Origin: UBA4615 sp044371545
Lineage (GTDB): Bacteria; Pseudomonadota; Gammaproteobacteria; Burkholderiales; Burkholderiaceae_E
Length of the DNA: 22,959 nt
Reading direction: 5' to 3'
NCBI GenBank assembly: GCA_044371545.1
Contig: JBILTM010000064.1
Location: 1-22,959, forward strand
The position numbers and the translations under genes were made by a program. The notes under the pieces were generated by a model. That model did no database searches. It was not told the DNA's origin and saw nothing but the letters and a program-made list of their open reading frames with translations. Below, piece by piece: positions 16,195 through 22,959 of this stretch; the first letter of the stretch is position 1, and each line of letters begins with the position of its first letter.

Positions 16195-16224
16195 TACAGT
16201 CCGACGCGCCCACCACCCGAGGAG
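16195..16224 (+). promoter_or_regulatory. possible -10 and ribosome binding site for the DUF1488-like gene
   Basis: TACAGT at 16195-16200 resembles a sigma-70 -10; the -35 position (16172-16177) reads CGGACG, a weak match. GGAG at 16221-16224, 5 bases before GTG 16230, is a good ribosome binding site and fixes that start. The promoter lies over the region where the N-terminus of the opposite DUF1080 gene would be expected. Confidence 0.35.
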
Positions 16225-16229
16225 ACGCC

Positions 16230-16493
16230 GTGCATCCCCCCCCTTACTTCGACCAGGGCGCCGACCGGGTCCTCTTCTGCGTGGAGATCGGCGATGCGCT
16301 GGTCGACGCCAGCGTCGGCCGGGCGACGCTCCACTACCGCTACCACCCGGGTGCGAACGCGGACGATCCGCTCGCGACCTACGTGCAGCACGCCGCCGAG
16401 ATCGACGCCGCGGTTCGCCGGCGGATGCAGGCCGGTGCGCGCGCGCCGGTGATGCTGCGGGACGCAGACCTGAAGCCGCAGGCGGGGAGCTGA
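16230..16493 (+). CDS. small DUF1488-like protein
   Basis: 87-residue soluble protein: MHPPPYFDQGADRVLFC..., a beta-rich first half (VLFCVEIGDALVDASVGRATLHYRY given in part), then a helix DPLATYVQHAAEIDAAVRRRM and a final strand APVMLRDADL. The order, with a helix ending in I-[DE]-A-A-[VA]-R-R and then a V-L-R-x-x-D-[LF] strand, resembles DUF1488 proteins of Burkholderiales, whose function is unknown. I make this match from memory and with modest confidence. The start is GTG 16230 with GGAG five bases upstream. A run of eight C (16236-16243) covers codons 3-5. The gene is transcribed toward the convergent tRNA-Ser and its terminator. Confidence 0.6.
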   Translation: MHPPPYFDQGADRVLFCVEIGDALVDASVGRATLHYRYHPGANADDPLATYVQHAAEIDAAVRRRMQAGARAPVMLRDADLKPQAGS

Positions 16494-16536
16494 ACGCGCA
16501 ACGTCCCAAGCGGGACGGCGCGGACGCGTCGAGACG

Positions 16537-16562
16537 AAAAAAAAGCCCCCTTGCGGGGGCTT
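16537..16562 (-). terminator. Rho-independent terminator of tRNA-Ser
   Basis: On the minus strand AAGCCCCC, loop GCAA, GGGGGCTT is followed by a run of T (stem 16543-16562, eight A on the plus strand at 16537-16544). This is a textbook intrinsic terminator, starting two bases after the tRNA CCA end. It would end transcription of tRNA-Ser and any lysC read-through. Confidence 0.92.
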
Positions 16563-16563
16563 C

Positions 16564-16654
16564 TGGCGGAGACGGAGGGATTCGAACCCTCGATGCGCTT
16601 TTGGCACATACTCCCTTAGCAGGGGAGCACCTTCGGCCTCTCGGTCACGTCTCC
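16564..16654 (-). tRNA. tRNA-Ser (anticodon GCU)
   Basis: 91-nt class II tRNA with encoded CCA. The acceptor stem GGAGACG pairs with CGTCTCC, followed by discriminator G and CCA. The anticodon arm CTCCC-CTGCTAA-GGGAG gives GCT, decoding AGC/AGU serine codons. A long variable arm (TGTGCCAAAAGCGCA region) and the T-arm GAGGG-TTCGAAT-CCCTC are present. It lies 67 bp downstream of lysC, as is common in Burkholderiales. Confidence 0.97.
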
Positions 16655-16664
16655 AATCGGGTCG

Positions 16665-16673
16665 ATGGTACCA
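16665..16673 (-). promoter_or_regulatory. possible extended -10 promoter of tRNA-Ser
   Basis: TGGTACCAT (minus strand) carries a TG extension and TACCAT (4 of 6), 10 bases before the tRNA 5' end. No -35 is evident. The tRNA may instead be processed from a lysC transcript. Confidence 0.3.
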
Positions 16674-16721
16674 CGCGGCCCCCGGGCCTTCCCCGGCCGG
16701 CCGCCCCGCGCACGGCCCCGC

Positions 16722-17978
16722 TCAGGCGACCGGCTGCTCCAGGTCGAAGGCCTTGTGCAGCGCGCGCACCGCGAGCTCGAGGTACTTGTCCTCGATCACC
16801 ACCGAGATCTTGATCTCGCTGGTCGAGATCATCTGGATGTTGATGCCCTCTTCCGACAGGGTGCGGAACATCCGGCTCGCGATGCCGACGTGCGAGCGCA
16901 TGCCGATGCCGACGACCGAGACCTTCGCGATCTTCGGGTCGCCGACGATGTCGCCGGCCTTGAGCTTCGCCTTCACGCTGCCGTTCAGCACCTCGAGCGC
17001 CTTCTGGTACTCGCCGCGGCTCACGGTGAAGGAGAAGTCGGTCATGCCGTTGACCGACTGGTTCTGGATGATCACGTCGACGTCGATGTTCGCGTCGGCG
17101 ACCGGCCCGAGGATCTGGTAGGCCACGCCCGGACGGTCGGGCACGTTCATCACGGTGATCTTGGCCTCGTCGCGCGCGAACGCGATGCCCGAAATGACGG
17201 CCTGTTCCATGCTCTGCTCTTCCTCGAACGTGATCAGGGTGCCGGAGGCCATCTCCTCGGCCAGCGGCATGTCGGGCGGGGTCAGGCTCGACAGCACCCG
17301 GGTCTTGACCTTGTACTTGCCGGCGAACTCGACCGAACGGATCTGCAGCACCTTGGAGCCGAGGCTCGCCATCTCGAGCATTTCCTCGAAGGTGATGCGC
17401 GCGAGGCGCCGCGCCTCGGGGACGATCCGCGGATCGGTGGTGTAGACACCGTCGACGTCGGTGTAGATCAGGCACTCCTCGGCGCCCATCGCGGCCGCGA
17501 CCGCGACCGCGGAGGTGTCGGAGCCGCCGCGCCCGAGCGTCGTGATGTTGCCCGCGGGGTCGACGCCCTGGAAGCCGGTCACGATGACGACGCGACCGGC
17601 CTCGAGGTCGGCGCGCACGCGCGCGTCGTCGATCGAGGTGATGCGCGCCTTGGTGTACGCGTCGTCGGTCTTCACCGGCACCTGCCAGCCGGCGTAGCTG
17701 ACCGCGTCGACGCCGATCGCCTTCAGCGCCATCGCGAGCAGGCCCACCGAGACCTGCTCGCCGGTGGAGGCGATCATGTCGAGCTCGCGCGGGTCGGGCT
17801 GCGCCTGGATCTCGCGGGCGAGCGCGATCAGGCGATTGGTCTCGCCGGACATCGCCGACGGCACGACCACCAGGCGATGGCCGGCCGCGTGCCACTTGGC
17901 GACGCGCCGCGCGACGTTCCGGATGCGCTCGACCGAGCCCATCGAGGTGCCGCCGTACTTGTGAACGATCAGGGCCAT
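16722..17978 (-). CDS. lysC: aspartate kinase
   Basis: 418-residue aspartokinase that phosphorylates aspartate, the first step toward lysine, threonine, methionine and diaminopimelate. The kinase domain begins MALIVHKYGGTSMGSVERI (KYGGTS at 7-12 binds the substrates) and includes GFQGVDPAGNITTLGRGGSD and YTDVDGVYTTDPR. Two ACT regulatory domains fill ~265-418 (KITVMNVPDRPGVAYQI and KVSVVGIGMRSHVGIASRMF), consistent with feedback control by lysine/threonine. The length is normal for this monofunctional class. ATG 17978 is the conserved start; the frame upstream is not coding. It follows tilS by 46 bp and has its own likely promoter and a leader hairpin. Confidence 0.97.
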   Translation of the reverse strand: MALIVHKYGGTSMGSVERIRNVARRVAKWHAAGHRLVVVPSAMSGETNRLIALAREIQAQPDPRELDMIASTGEQVSVGLLAMALKAIGVDAVSYAGWQVPVKTDDAYTKARITSIDDARVRADLEAGRVVIVTGFQGVDPAGNITTLGRGGSDTSAVAVAAAMGAEECLIYTDVDGVYTTDPRIVPEARRLARITFEEMLEMASLGSKVLQIRSVEFAGKYKVKTRVLSSLTPPDMPLAEEMASGTLITFEEEQSMEQAVISGIAFARDEAKITVMNVPDRPGVAYQILGPVADANIDVDVIIQNQSVNGMTDFSFTVSRGEYQKALEVLNGSVKAKLKAGDIVGDPKIAKVSVVGIGMRSHVGIASRMFRTLSEEGINIQMISTSEIKISVVIEDKYLELAVRALHKAFDLEQPVA

Positions 17979-17995
17979 GGTTCGGGTACCACGTG

Positions 17996-18014
17996 CGTCC
18001 GGATGCTCCGGACG
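17996..18014. repeat. hairpin in the lysC leader
   Basis: CGTCCGG and CCGGACG form a perfect 7-bp stem around a 5-base loop, 17 bases before the lysC ATG and after the predicted start of transcription. It has no T-run, so it is not an intrinsic terminator; it could affect translation or mRNA stability. It does not resemble a lysine riboswitch, which is far larger. Confidence 0.35.
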
Positions 18015-18023
18015 AAACCCACG

Positions 18024-18032
18024 ATCATAACA
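18024..18032 (-). promoter_or_regulatory. likely extended -10 promoter for lysC
   Basis: TGTTATGAT on the minus strand is a TG-extended -10 with TATGAT (5 of 6). It overlaps the last codons and stop of tilS. Transcription would start near 18017, giving a ~40-nt lysC leader that contains the hairpin at 17996-18014. No -35 match is visible. Confidence 0.45.
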
Positions 18033-19390
18033 TTGCCGTTCCGCCGGTCGCCCCGCCGGTCCAGGCGGCACGCGGATCCGCGGGATCGTCGGGGCTCCAG
18101 CGCAGCGCGACGGTGCGGCCGTCGCGCGGCCAGCCGGCGCCGCGGTCGGTGCCGAACGGCGCGACCGCGAGCAGGCGGCCGTCGACGCGCACGGCCGGCA
18201 TCGCGCGGCGCAGCCAGGTCGGCACGCCGGCCTCCTGCCACAGGTTCTTCAGCGTGCGCGACGGCCCGTCCGCGTGCGTGCGCAGCCGCTCGGCGCCGCC
18301 GGGCGCGCCGACCTCGATCGGCCGTGCGCGCAACCAGTCGGCCGACACGCCGGCCGGGTCCGCGACCATCGCGAGCCGGCCACCGGCGAGCGCGATCGGC
18401 GCGTCGTCGGCGGGCCAGCGCAGCGTCGCGGCGTCGACCGGCGCGGGCACGGCGTCGCGCGGCACGGCGACGATGCGCTCGCGGTGGCGCAGCAGGCGCC
18501 ACGGCCCGAAGCCGACGTCGCCGTGCGCCGCGTCGCCGTCGACGAGCTGCGCACGCATCTCGGCGAGCGCACCGCGCGTCGGCGGCGGTGCGCCGAGGCC
18601 GACGAGCCACGCGCGCAGCGCGGCGTCGGCGCGCGCCGGGGGCAGCGCGGCGAGCGCGGCGCGACGCAGCGCGGCGCCCTCGTCCCTCGCCGACGCGAGG
18701 TCCTCGCTCGCAAGCGCATCGAGCGTCGTGCGCGCCGCAGCGAGCAGCTCCAGCGCCTCGGGCAGCTGCGCGACGAGGCCGGGCAGCGCGTCGCGCAGCG
18801 CGGGCATCGCGCGCGCCCGCAGCGCGTTGCGGGCGAACGCGGGATCGGTGTTGCTCGGGTCCTCGATCCAGGCCAGCCCGCGTTCGCGGGCATCGGCCTC
18901 GAGTGCCGCGCGATCGATCGCGAGCAGCGGCCGCAGCAGCGTCACCCCGCCCCGGCGATCCCGCGCGGCGATACCGGTCAGCCCGTCGAGGCCGCTGCCG
19001 CGCGCGAGCGCGAGCAGCACGGTCTCGAGTTGGTCGTCGGCATGGTGCGCGGTCAGCAGCGCGGCAGCCCGGGCCTCGCGCGCGGCCTCGAGGAGCAGCC
19101 GGTAGCGCTCGCCGCGCGCCCAGCGCTCGACGCTGTCGCCGCGCGCCGGCGCCCCGCGGGCCCGCAGTGCGTGGAACGCGACGCCGAGCCGGGATGCGAC
19201 CGCCTCGCCGTGTGCGACCCAGGCGTCGGCCGCCGGCAGCAGCCCGTGGTGCACATGCAGCGCGAGCACGCGCGCGGGCCCCGCGGCGCGGACGACCGCG
19301 TGCAGCAGCACGGTGGAGTCGAGCCCGCCGCTGAACGCGACGGCCCATGGACGGGACGGATCGGATGCGGCGAGCGCCGCACCGATCAGC

Positions 19391-19419
<29 letters not shown>
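18025..19419 (-). CDS. tilS: tRNA(Ile)-lysidine synthase
   Basis: 464-residue TilS, the ATP-dependent enzyme that converts C34 of tRNA-Ile(CAU) to lysidine so that it reads AUA. The PP-loop ATPase motif SGGLDST (30-36) and the HVHHGL and AHHADDQLET motifs typical of TilS are present, with GSGLDGLTGI and IEDPSNTD further along. The C-terminal substrate-binding region holds RTLKNLWQEAGVPTWLR. Ala and Arg content is very high, matching the genome's GC. ATG 19419 makes it overlap accA by 29 bp; no later in-frame ATG is better. It sits in the cysS-alkA-accA-tilS-lysC block. Confidence 0.95.
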
Positions 19420-20356
<937 letters not shown>

Positions 20357-20363
20357 CGTGTGC

Positions 20364-21008
20364 TCAGTAGTCCACCGGCAGGGGATCGAGGCTGCGCCAC
20401 AGGTACCAGGTGGCGAGCGTGCGCCACGGTCGCCAACGCTCGCCCAGCTCCGACGCCTCGGCCTTGGTGACCGGCCGCCCGTCGTTGTAATGGATCGAGA
20501 TCGCCTTCAGCAGGCCGAGGTCGTCGAGCGGATAGACGTCCGGCCGCAGCAGATTGAAGATCAGGAACATCTCGGCTGTCCAGCGGCCGATGCCGCGCAC
20601 CTGCACGAGCTCCTCGATCACCGCCTCGTCGTCGAGCCCCGGCCAGTGGGCCGGATCGACCGCGCCGCTGACGAAATGCGAGGCCAGGTCGCGGACGTAC
20701 TCGGCCTTGCGGGTCGAGAGGCCGGCCTTCGTCAGCGTCGTCAGTCGCATCCGTGCAACACGCTGCGGGGTCACGGTCACCGCCGCGGCCTCGAAGCGGT
20801 TCCACACCGATTGCGCGGCCTTGACCGAGATCTGCTGGCCGACGATCGAGCGCGCGAGCGTGGTGAACGGGTCGCCGCGCGAGCGCAGGTGGCCGTGGCC
20901 GGTCCACTCGGCGATCACGCGGCCCATCGTCGCGTCGGACGCGGCGAGCGCGCCGCTCGCCTCGCGCCACCAGTGCGGCGCCTCGCCGACGGGCAGCGTC
21001 ACCGCCAC
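20364..21008 (-). CDS. DNA-3-methyladenine glycosylase II (AlkA-type HhH-GPD)
   Basis: About 214-residue base-excision repair glycosylase that removes alkylated purines. The core contains RGDPFTTLARSIVGQQISVKAA (in parts: DPFTTLARSIVGQQIS at ~46-61), the helix-hairpin-helix LVQVRGIGRWTAEMFLIF (134-151), and the catalytic Asp in YPLDDLGL (Asp163). It is shorter than E. coli AlkA because it lacks the N-terminal beta domain, as is usual for this Burkholderiales family. The start is GTG 21008 after a G-rich stretch, with GTG 21002 as alternative; the frame is open far upstream inside cysS, but that part is not coding for this protein. It lies 31 bp after cysS and 7 bp before accA. Confidence 0.92.
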   Translation of the reverse strand: MAVTLPVGEAPHWWREASGALAASDATMGRVIAEWTGHGHLRSRGDPFTTLARSIVGQQISVKAAQSVWNRFEAAAVTVTPQRVARMRLTTLTKAGLSTRKAEYVRDLASHFVSGAVDPAHWPGLDDEAVIEELVQVRGIGRWTAEMFLIFNLLRPDVYPLDDLGLLKAISIHYNDGRPVTKAEASELGERWRPWRTLATWYLWRSLDPLPVDY

Positions 21009-21039
21009 GCGGCCCCCGCGCCGTCGCGCGCCACCGGGC

Positions 21040-22434
21040 TCAGGCGCGCCGCCATCGGGTTCCGCCGGCGCCGTCCTCGAGGACGACGCCCTGCGCGAGC
21101 AGCTCGGCGCGGATGCGGTCGGCCTCATCGAAGCGGCGGGCCTTCTTGGCCTCGGCGCGCTGCGCGACGCGCGCGTCGATGTCGGCGTCGGCGAGGCCGG
21201 GCGCCGCGTCGCCGCGCCCGCCCAGCCCCGCGCGCAGCACCGCGTCGCGGTCGCGCCCGAGCAGCCCGAGCACGCCCGCGAGCGCGCGCAGCTGGCGCTC
21301 GGCGGCCGCATCGCGGCTGCGGTTGACCTCGTTGGCGAGCTCGAAGAGCACCGACACCGCGACCGGCGTGTTGAAGTCGTCGTCCATCGCCTCGCGGAAG
21401 CGCGCGCCGTCGTCGCGCGTCCAGTCGAGCGCGGCGGGCGCGGGCATGCCCGGCGACAGCGCGGTGTAGAGGCGCAGCAGGCTCGCGCGCGCGTCGTCGA
21501 GCGCGGCGTCGGAGTAGTTGAGCGCGCTGCGGTAGTGCGCGCGCAGCACGAACAGGCGCAGCACCTCCGGGTCGTAGCGCTCGAGCACCTCGCGGATCGT
21601 GAAGAAGTTGCCGAGCGACTTCGACATCTTCTCGTCGTCGACCCGCACGAAGCCGTTGTGCATCCAGTAGCGCACGAAGGTGCCACCGTGCGCGCCCTCG
21701 CTCTGCGCGATCTCGTTCTCGTGGTGCGGGAACTGCAGGTCGGCGCCGCCGCCGTGGATGTCGAAGGTGTTGCCGAGCAGCGCCGAGGACATCGCCGAGC
21801 ACTCGATGTGCCAGCCCGGGCGGCCCTCGCCCCAGGGCGAGGCCCACTTCGCCTCGGTCGGCTCCTCGGGCTTGGCGGCCTTCCAGAGCACGAAGTCGAG
21901 CGGGTCCTGCTTGCCGTCGGCGACCGCGACGCGCTCGCCGGCACGCAGCTCGTCGAGCGACTTGCCGGAAAGCTTGCCGTAGCCGTCGAACTTCCTCACC
22001 GCGTAGTCGACGTCGCCGTCGGCGGTCCGGTAGGCGAGCCCCTTGCGCTCCAGCAGCCCGATGATGTCGAGCATCTGCGGCACGAACTGCGTGGCGCGCG
22101 GCTCGTGGTCGGGCCGCAGCACGCCGAGCGCGTCCAGGTCCTCGTGCATCGCGTCGATGAAGCGCTGCGTGAGCGCGCCGATGGTCTCGCCGCGCTCGAC
22201 CGCGCGCCGGATGATCTTGTCGTCGATGTCGGTGATGTTGCGCACGTAGGTGAGCGCGTAGCCGCTCGCGCGCAGCCACCGGGCGACGAGGTCGAACACC
22301 AGCATCATCCGCGCGTGGCCGACGTGGCAGTGATCGTAGACGGTGATGCCGCAGACGTACATCCGGACCCGTCCGGGCTCGAGCGGGACGAAGTCTTCCT
22401 TGCGGCGCGTCAGCGTGTTGTGGATGCGGAGCAT
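21040..22434 (-). CDS. cysS: cysteinyl-tRNA synthetase
   Basis: 464-residue class I synthetase charging tRNA-Cys. It has the HIGH signature as HVGH (37-40), KMSKS at 269-273, and the zinc ligands of the CysRS active site: Cys28 in YVCGITVYD, Cys212 in HIECSAM, and His237 and Glu241 in FPHHENEIAQSE. RNITDIDDKI (around 65-74) is also diagnostic. The C-terminal anticodon-binding region ends with AKKARRFDEADRIRAELLAQGVVLED. Length is normal. ATG 22434 is the only sensible start. It heads the minus-strand block with alkA, accA, tilS and lysC and diverges from the TPR-type gene. Confidence 0.98.
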   Translation of the reverse strand: MLRIHNTLTRRKEDFVPLEPGRVRMYVCGITVYDHCHVGHARMMLVFDLVARWLRASGYALTYVRNITDIDDKIIRRAVERGETIGALTQRFIDAMHEDLDALGVLRPDHEPRATQFVPQMLDIIGLLERKGLAYRTADGDVDYAVRKFDGYGKLSGKSLDELRAGERVAVADGKQDPLDFVLWKAAKPEEPTEAKWASPWGEGRPGWHIECSAMSSALLGNTFDIHGGGADLQFPHHENEIAQSEGAHGGTFVRYWMHNGFVRVDDEKMSKSLGNFFTIREVLERYDPEVLRLFVLRAHYRSALNYSDAALDDARASLLRLYTALSPGMPAPAALDWTRDDGARFREAMDDDFNTPVAVSVLFELANEVNRSRDAAAERQLRALAGVLGLLGRDRDAVLRAGLGGRGDAAPGLADADIDARVAQRAEAKKARRFDEADRIRAELLAQGVVLEDGAGGTRWRRA

Positions 22435-22507
22435 GCGGAGCCGGGTAGCCGGGCGAAGGGAGGCCCGGGTCTCGGTTGCGGGGCTCGGACGGGCCCTCGG
22501 GCCGGAT

Positions 22508-22516
22508 TGCTAGAAT
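22508..22516 (+). promoter_or_regulatory. possible extended -10 promoter for the TPR-type gene
   Basis: TGCTAGAAT is a TG-extended -10 with TAGAAT (5 of 6). It ends only 6 bases before ATG 22523, so transcription from it would begin at about the start codon. No -35 is visible. Either the mRNA is leaderless or this site is not used. Confidence 0.35.
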
Positions 22517-22522
22517 GGCCGG

Positions 22523-22959
22523 ATGAGACCGGCTCCTGACGTGGCCCGCACGCCGTCCGCGGCGAATCGGCCGAGTATAGCAGCGGGCCCGTCCGCGGCC
22601 GGCCGGGCCCCCGCCCCCCCCGAGAGCCGCTCCGCGGGCCGTGCCGCGGCGCGCCCGGGGCTCGCGGCGGCGCTGCTGTGCGCGGCGCTCGCGGGTCCGG
22701 CGGCGCTCGCGCAGACCGTGCAGGTCCCGCCCGGCACGGTGCTCACCGTGCCGCAGCCCGGCCCCGCGAACCAGCTCGGCGCGCCCGAGCCGATGCGCCC
22801 GACGCTGAGCGTGCCGTACGACGGCGCGCTCGTCGCCTGGCGCGCCGGTCGCGTCGACGAGGCGCTGTCGATCGCCGAGAAGGCGCTGCAGGGCGACCCG
22901 CGCAACCCGCAGCTGCGCTTCCTGCGCGGCACGATCCTCGCCGAGCGCGGGCGCATCGA
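22523..22959 (+). CDS. exported TPR-type repeat protein, partial (C-terminus beyond window)
   Basis: 145 residues are visible; the frame is open at the right edge. A long Pro/Ala/Ser/Arg-rich N-terminus (~1-45) precedes a signal-peptide-like hydrophobic stretch (GLAAALLCAALAGPAALAQT). Then come a Val/Pro-rich segment and a TPR-like helix pair: LVAWRAGRVDEALSIAEKAL followed by DPRNPQLRFLRGTILAERGR. In Burkholderiales a tetratricopeptide protein near the ppi genes and divergent from cysS is typical, which supports the call. ATG 22523 is the only ATG; GTG 22541 is an alternative. The 45-residue n-region is unusually long, so the true start may differ. A run of eight C lies at 22614-22621. Confidence 0.72.
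   Translation, partial: MRPAPDVARTPSAANRPSIAAGPSAAGRAPAPPESRSAGRAAARPGLAAALLCAALAGPAALAQTVQVPPGTVLTVPQPGPANQLGAPEPMRPTLSVPYDGALVAWRAGRVDEALSIAEKALQGDPRNPQLRFLRGTILAERGRI
22574..22582 (-). promoter_or_regulatory. likely extended -10 promoter for cysS
   Basis: TGCTATACT on the minus strand is a TG-extended -10 with TATACT (5 of 6). It would start transcription near 22567 and leave a ~130-nt leader before cysS ATG 22434. It lies inside the first codons of the divergent TPR-type gene as drawn here. No -35 match is present at 17 bases. Confidence 0.45.

Noticed and set aside
16236..16243. Eight-base C/G tracts at 14311-14318, 16236-16243 and 22614-22621 as phase-variation switches
   Set aside because: At this GC content several runs of eight are expected by chance in 23 kb, and the genes affected are not typical contingency loci.
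17998..18032. Lysine riboswitch ahead of lysC
   Set aside because: The leader is only about 40 nt and lacks the multi-helix core of that riboswitch.
16665..19334. 889-codon plus-strand frame opposite lysC and tilS
   Set aside because: Antisense shadow of two well-conserved housekeeping genes.

Overview
The window is a very GC-rich chromosomal segment from a Gram-negative bacterium, most likely a betaproteobacterium of the Burkholderiales. Three things support this: strong GC bias at third codon positions, the gene order cysS - 3-methyladenine glycosylase - accA - tilS - lysC - tRNA-Ser, and a fimT-pilV-pilW-pilX-pilY1 minor-pilin operon. I cannot name a genus from sequence alone. Nothing looks like a plasmid, phage, insertion sequence or CRISPR array.

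Layout. (1) 1-3667, minus strand: type IV pilus minor-pilin operon, read as a very short FimT-like prepilin, PilV, PilW, PilX and the N-terminal part of PilY1, which runs off the left edge. (2) 3668-4089: divergent intergenic region. (3) 4090-8198, plus strand: a membrane-anchored trypsin-like protease, a MoxR AAA+ ATPase, a DUF58 protein and a BatA-like von Willebrand A membrane protein, tightly packed. (4) 8223-14500, minus strand: heavy-metal efflux operon czcC-czcB-czcA followed by a divergent PII-like gene, with an unrecognised membrane-anchored ORF (14634-15131) upstream. (5) 15283-16493: three small genes, namely a conserved 81-residue protein, a DUF1080-type protein that seems to lack its N-terminus, and a DUF1488-like protein on the plus strand. 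(6) 16537-22434, minus strand: housekeeping block cysS, alkA-type glycosylase, accA, tilS, lysC, then tRNA-Ser(GCU) and its terminator. (7) 22523-end, plus strand: start of an exported TPR-type protein diverging from cysS.

How the genes work together. The pilus genes encode the tip and priming complex of a type IV pilus. The MoxR/DUF58/VWA set is a chaperone-type module that probably matures or inserts envelope proteins, here with a dedicated anchored protease. CzcCBA spans both membranes and exports metal ions; the PII-like protein may be its cytoplasmic regulator, but its nucleotide-contact residues are largely replaced. The right-hand block joins tRNA charging, base-excision repair, fatty-acid synthesis, tRNA-Ile lysidine modification and aspartate-family amino-acid synthesis.

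Most of the window is ordinary. The points that merit a second look are the efflux operon with its degenerate PII protein, atypical TM4 motif, His-rich cytoplasmic loop and unknown upstream gene; the collapsed FimT; and the apparently 5'-truncated DUF1080 gene.
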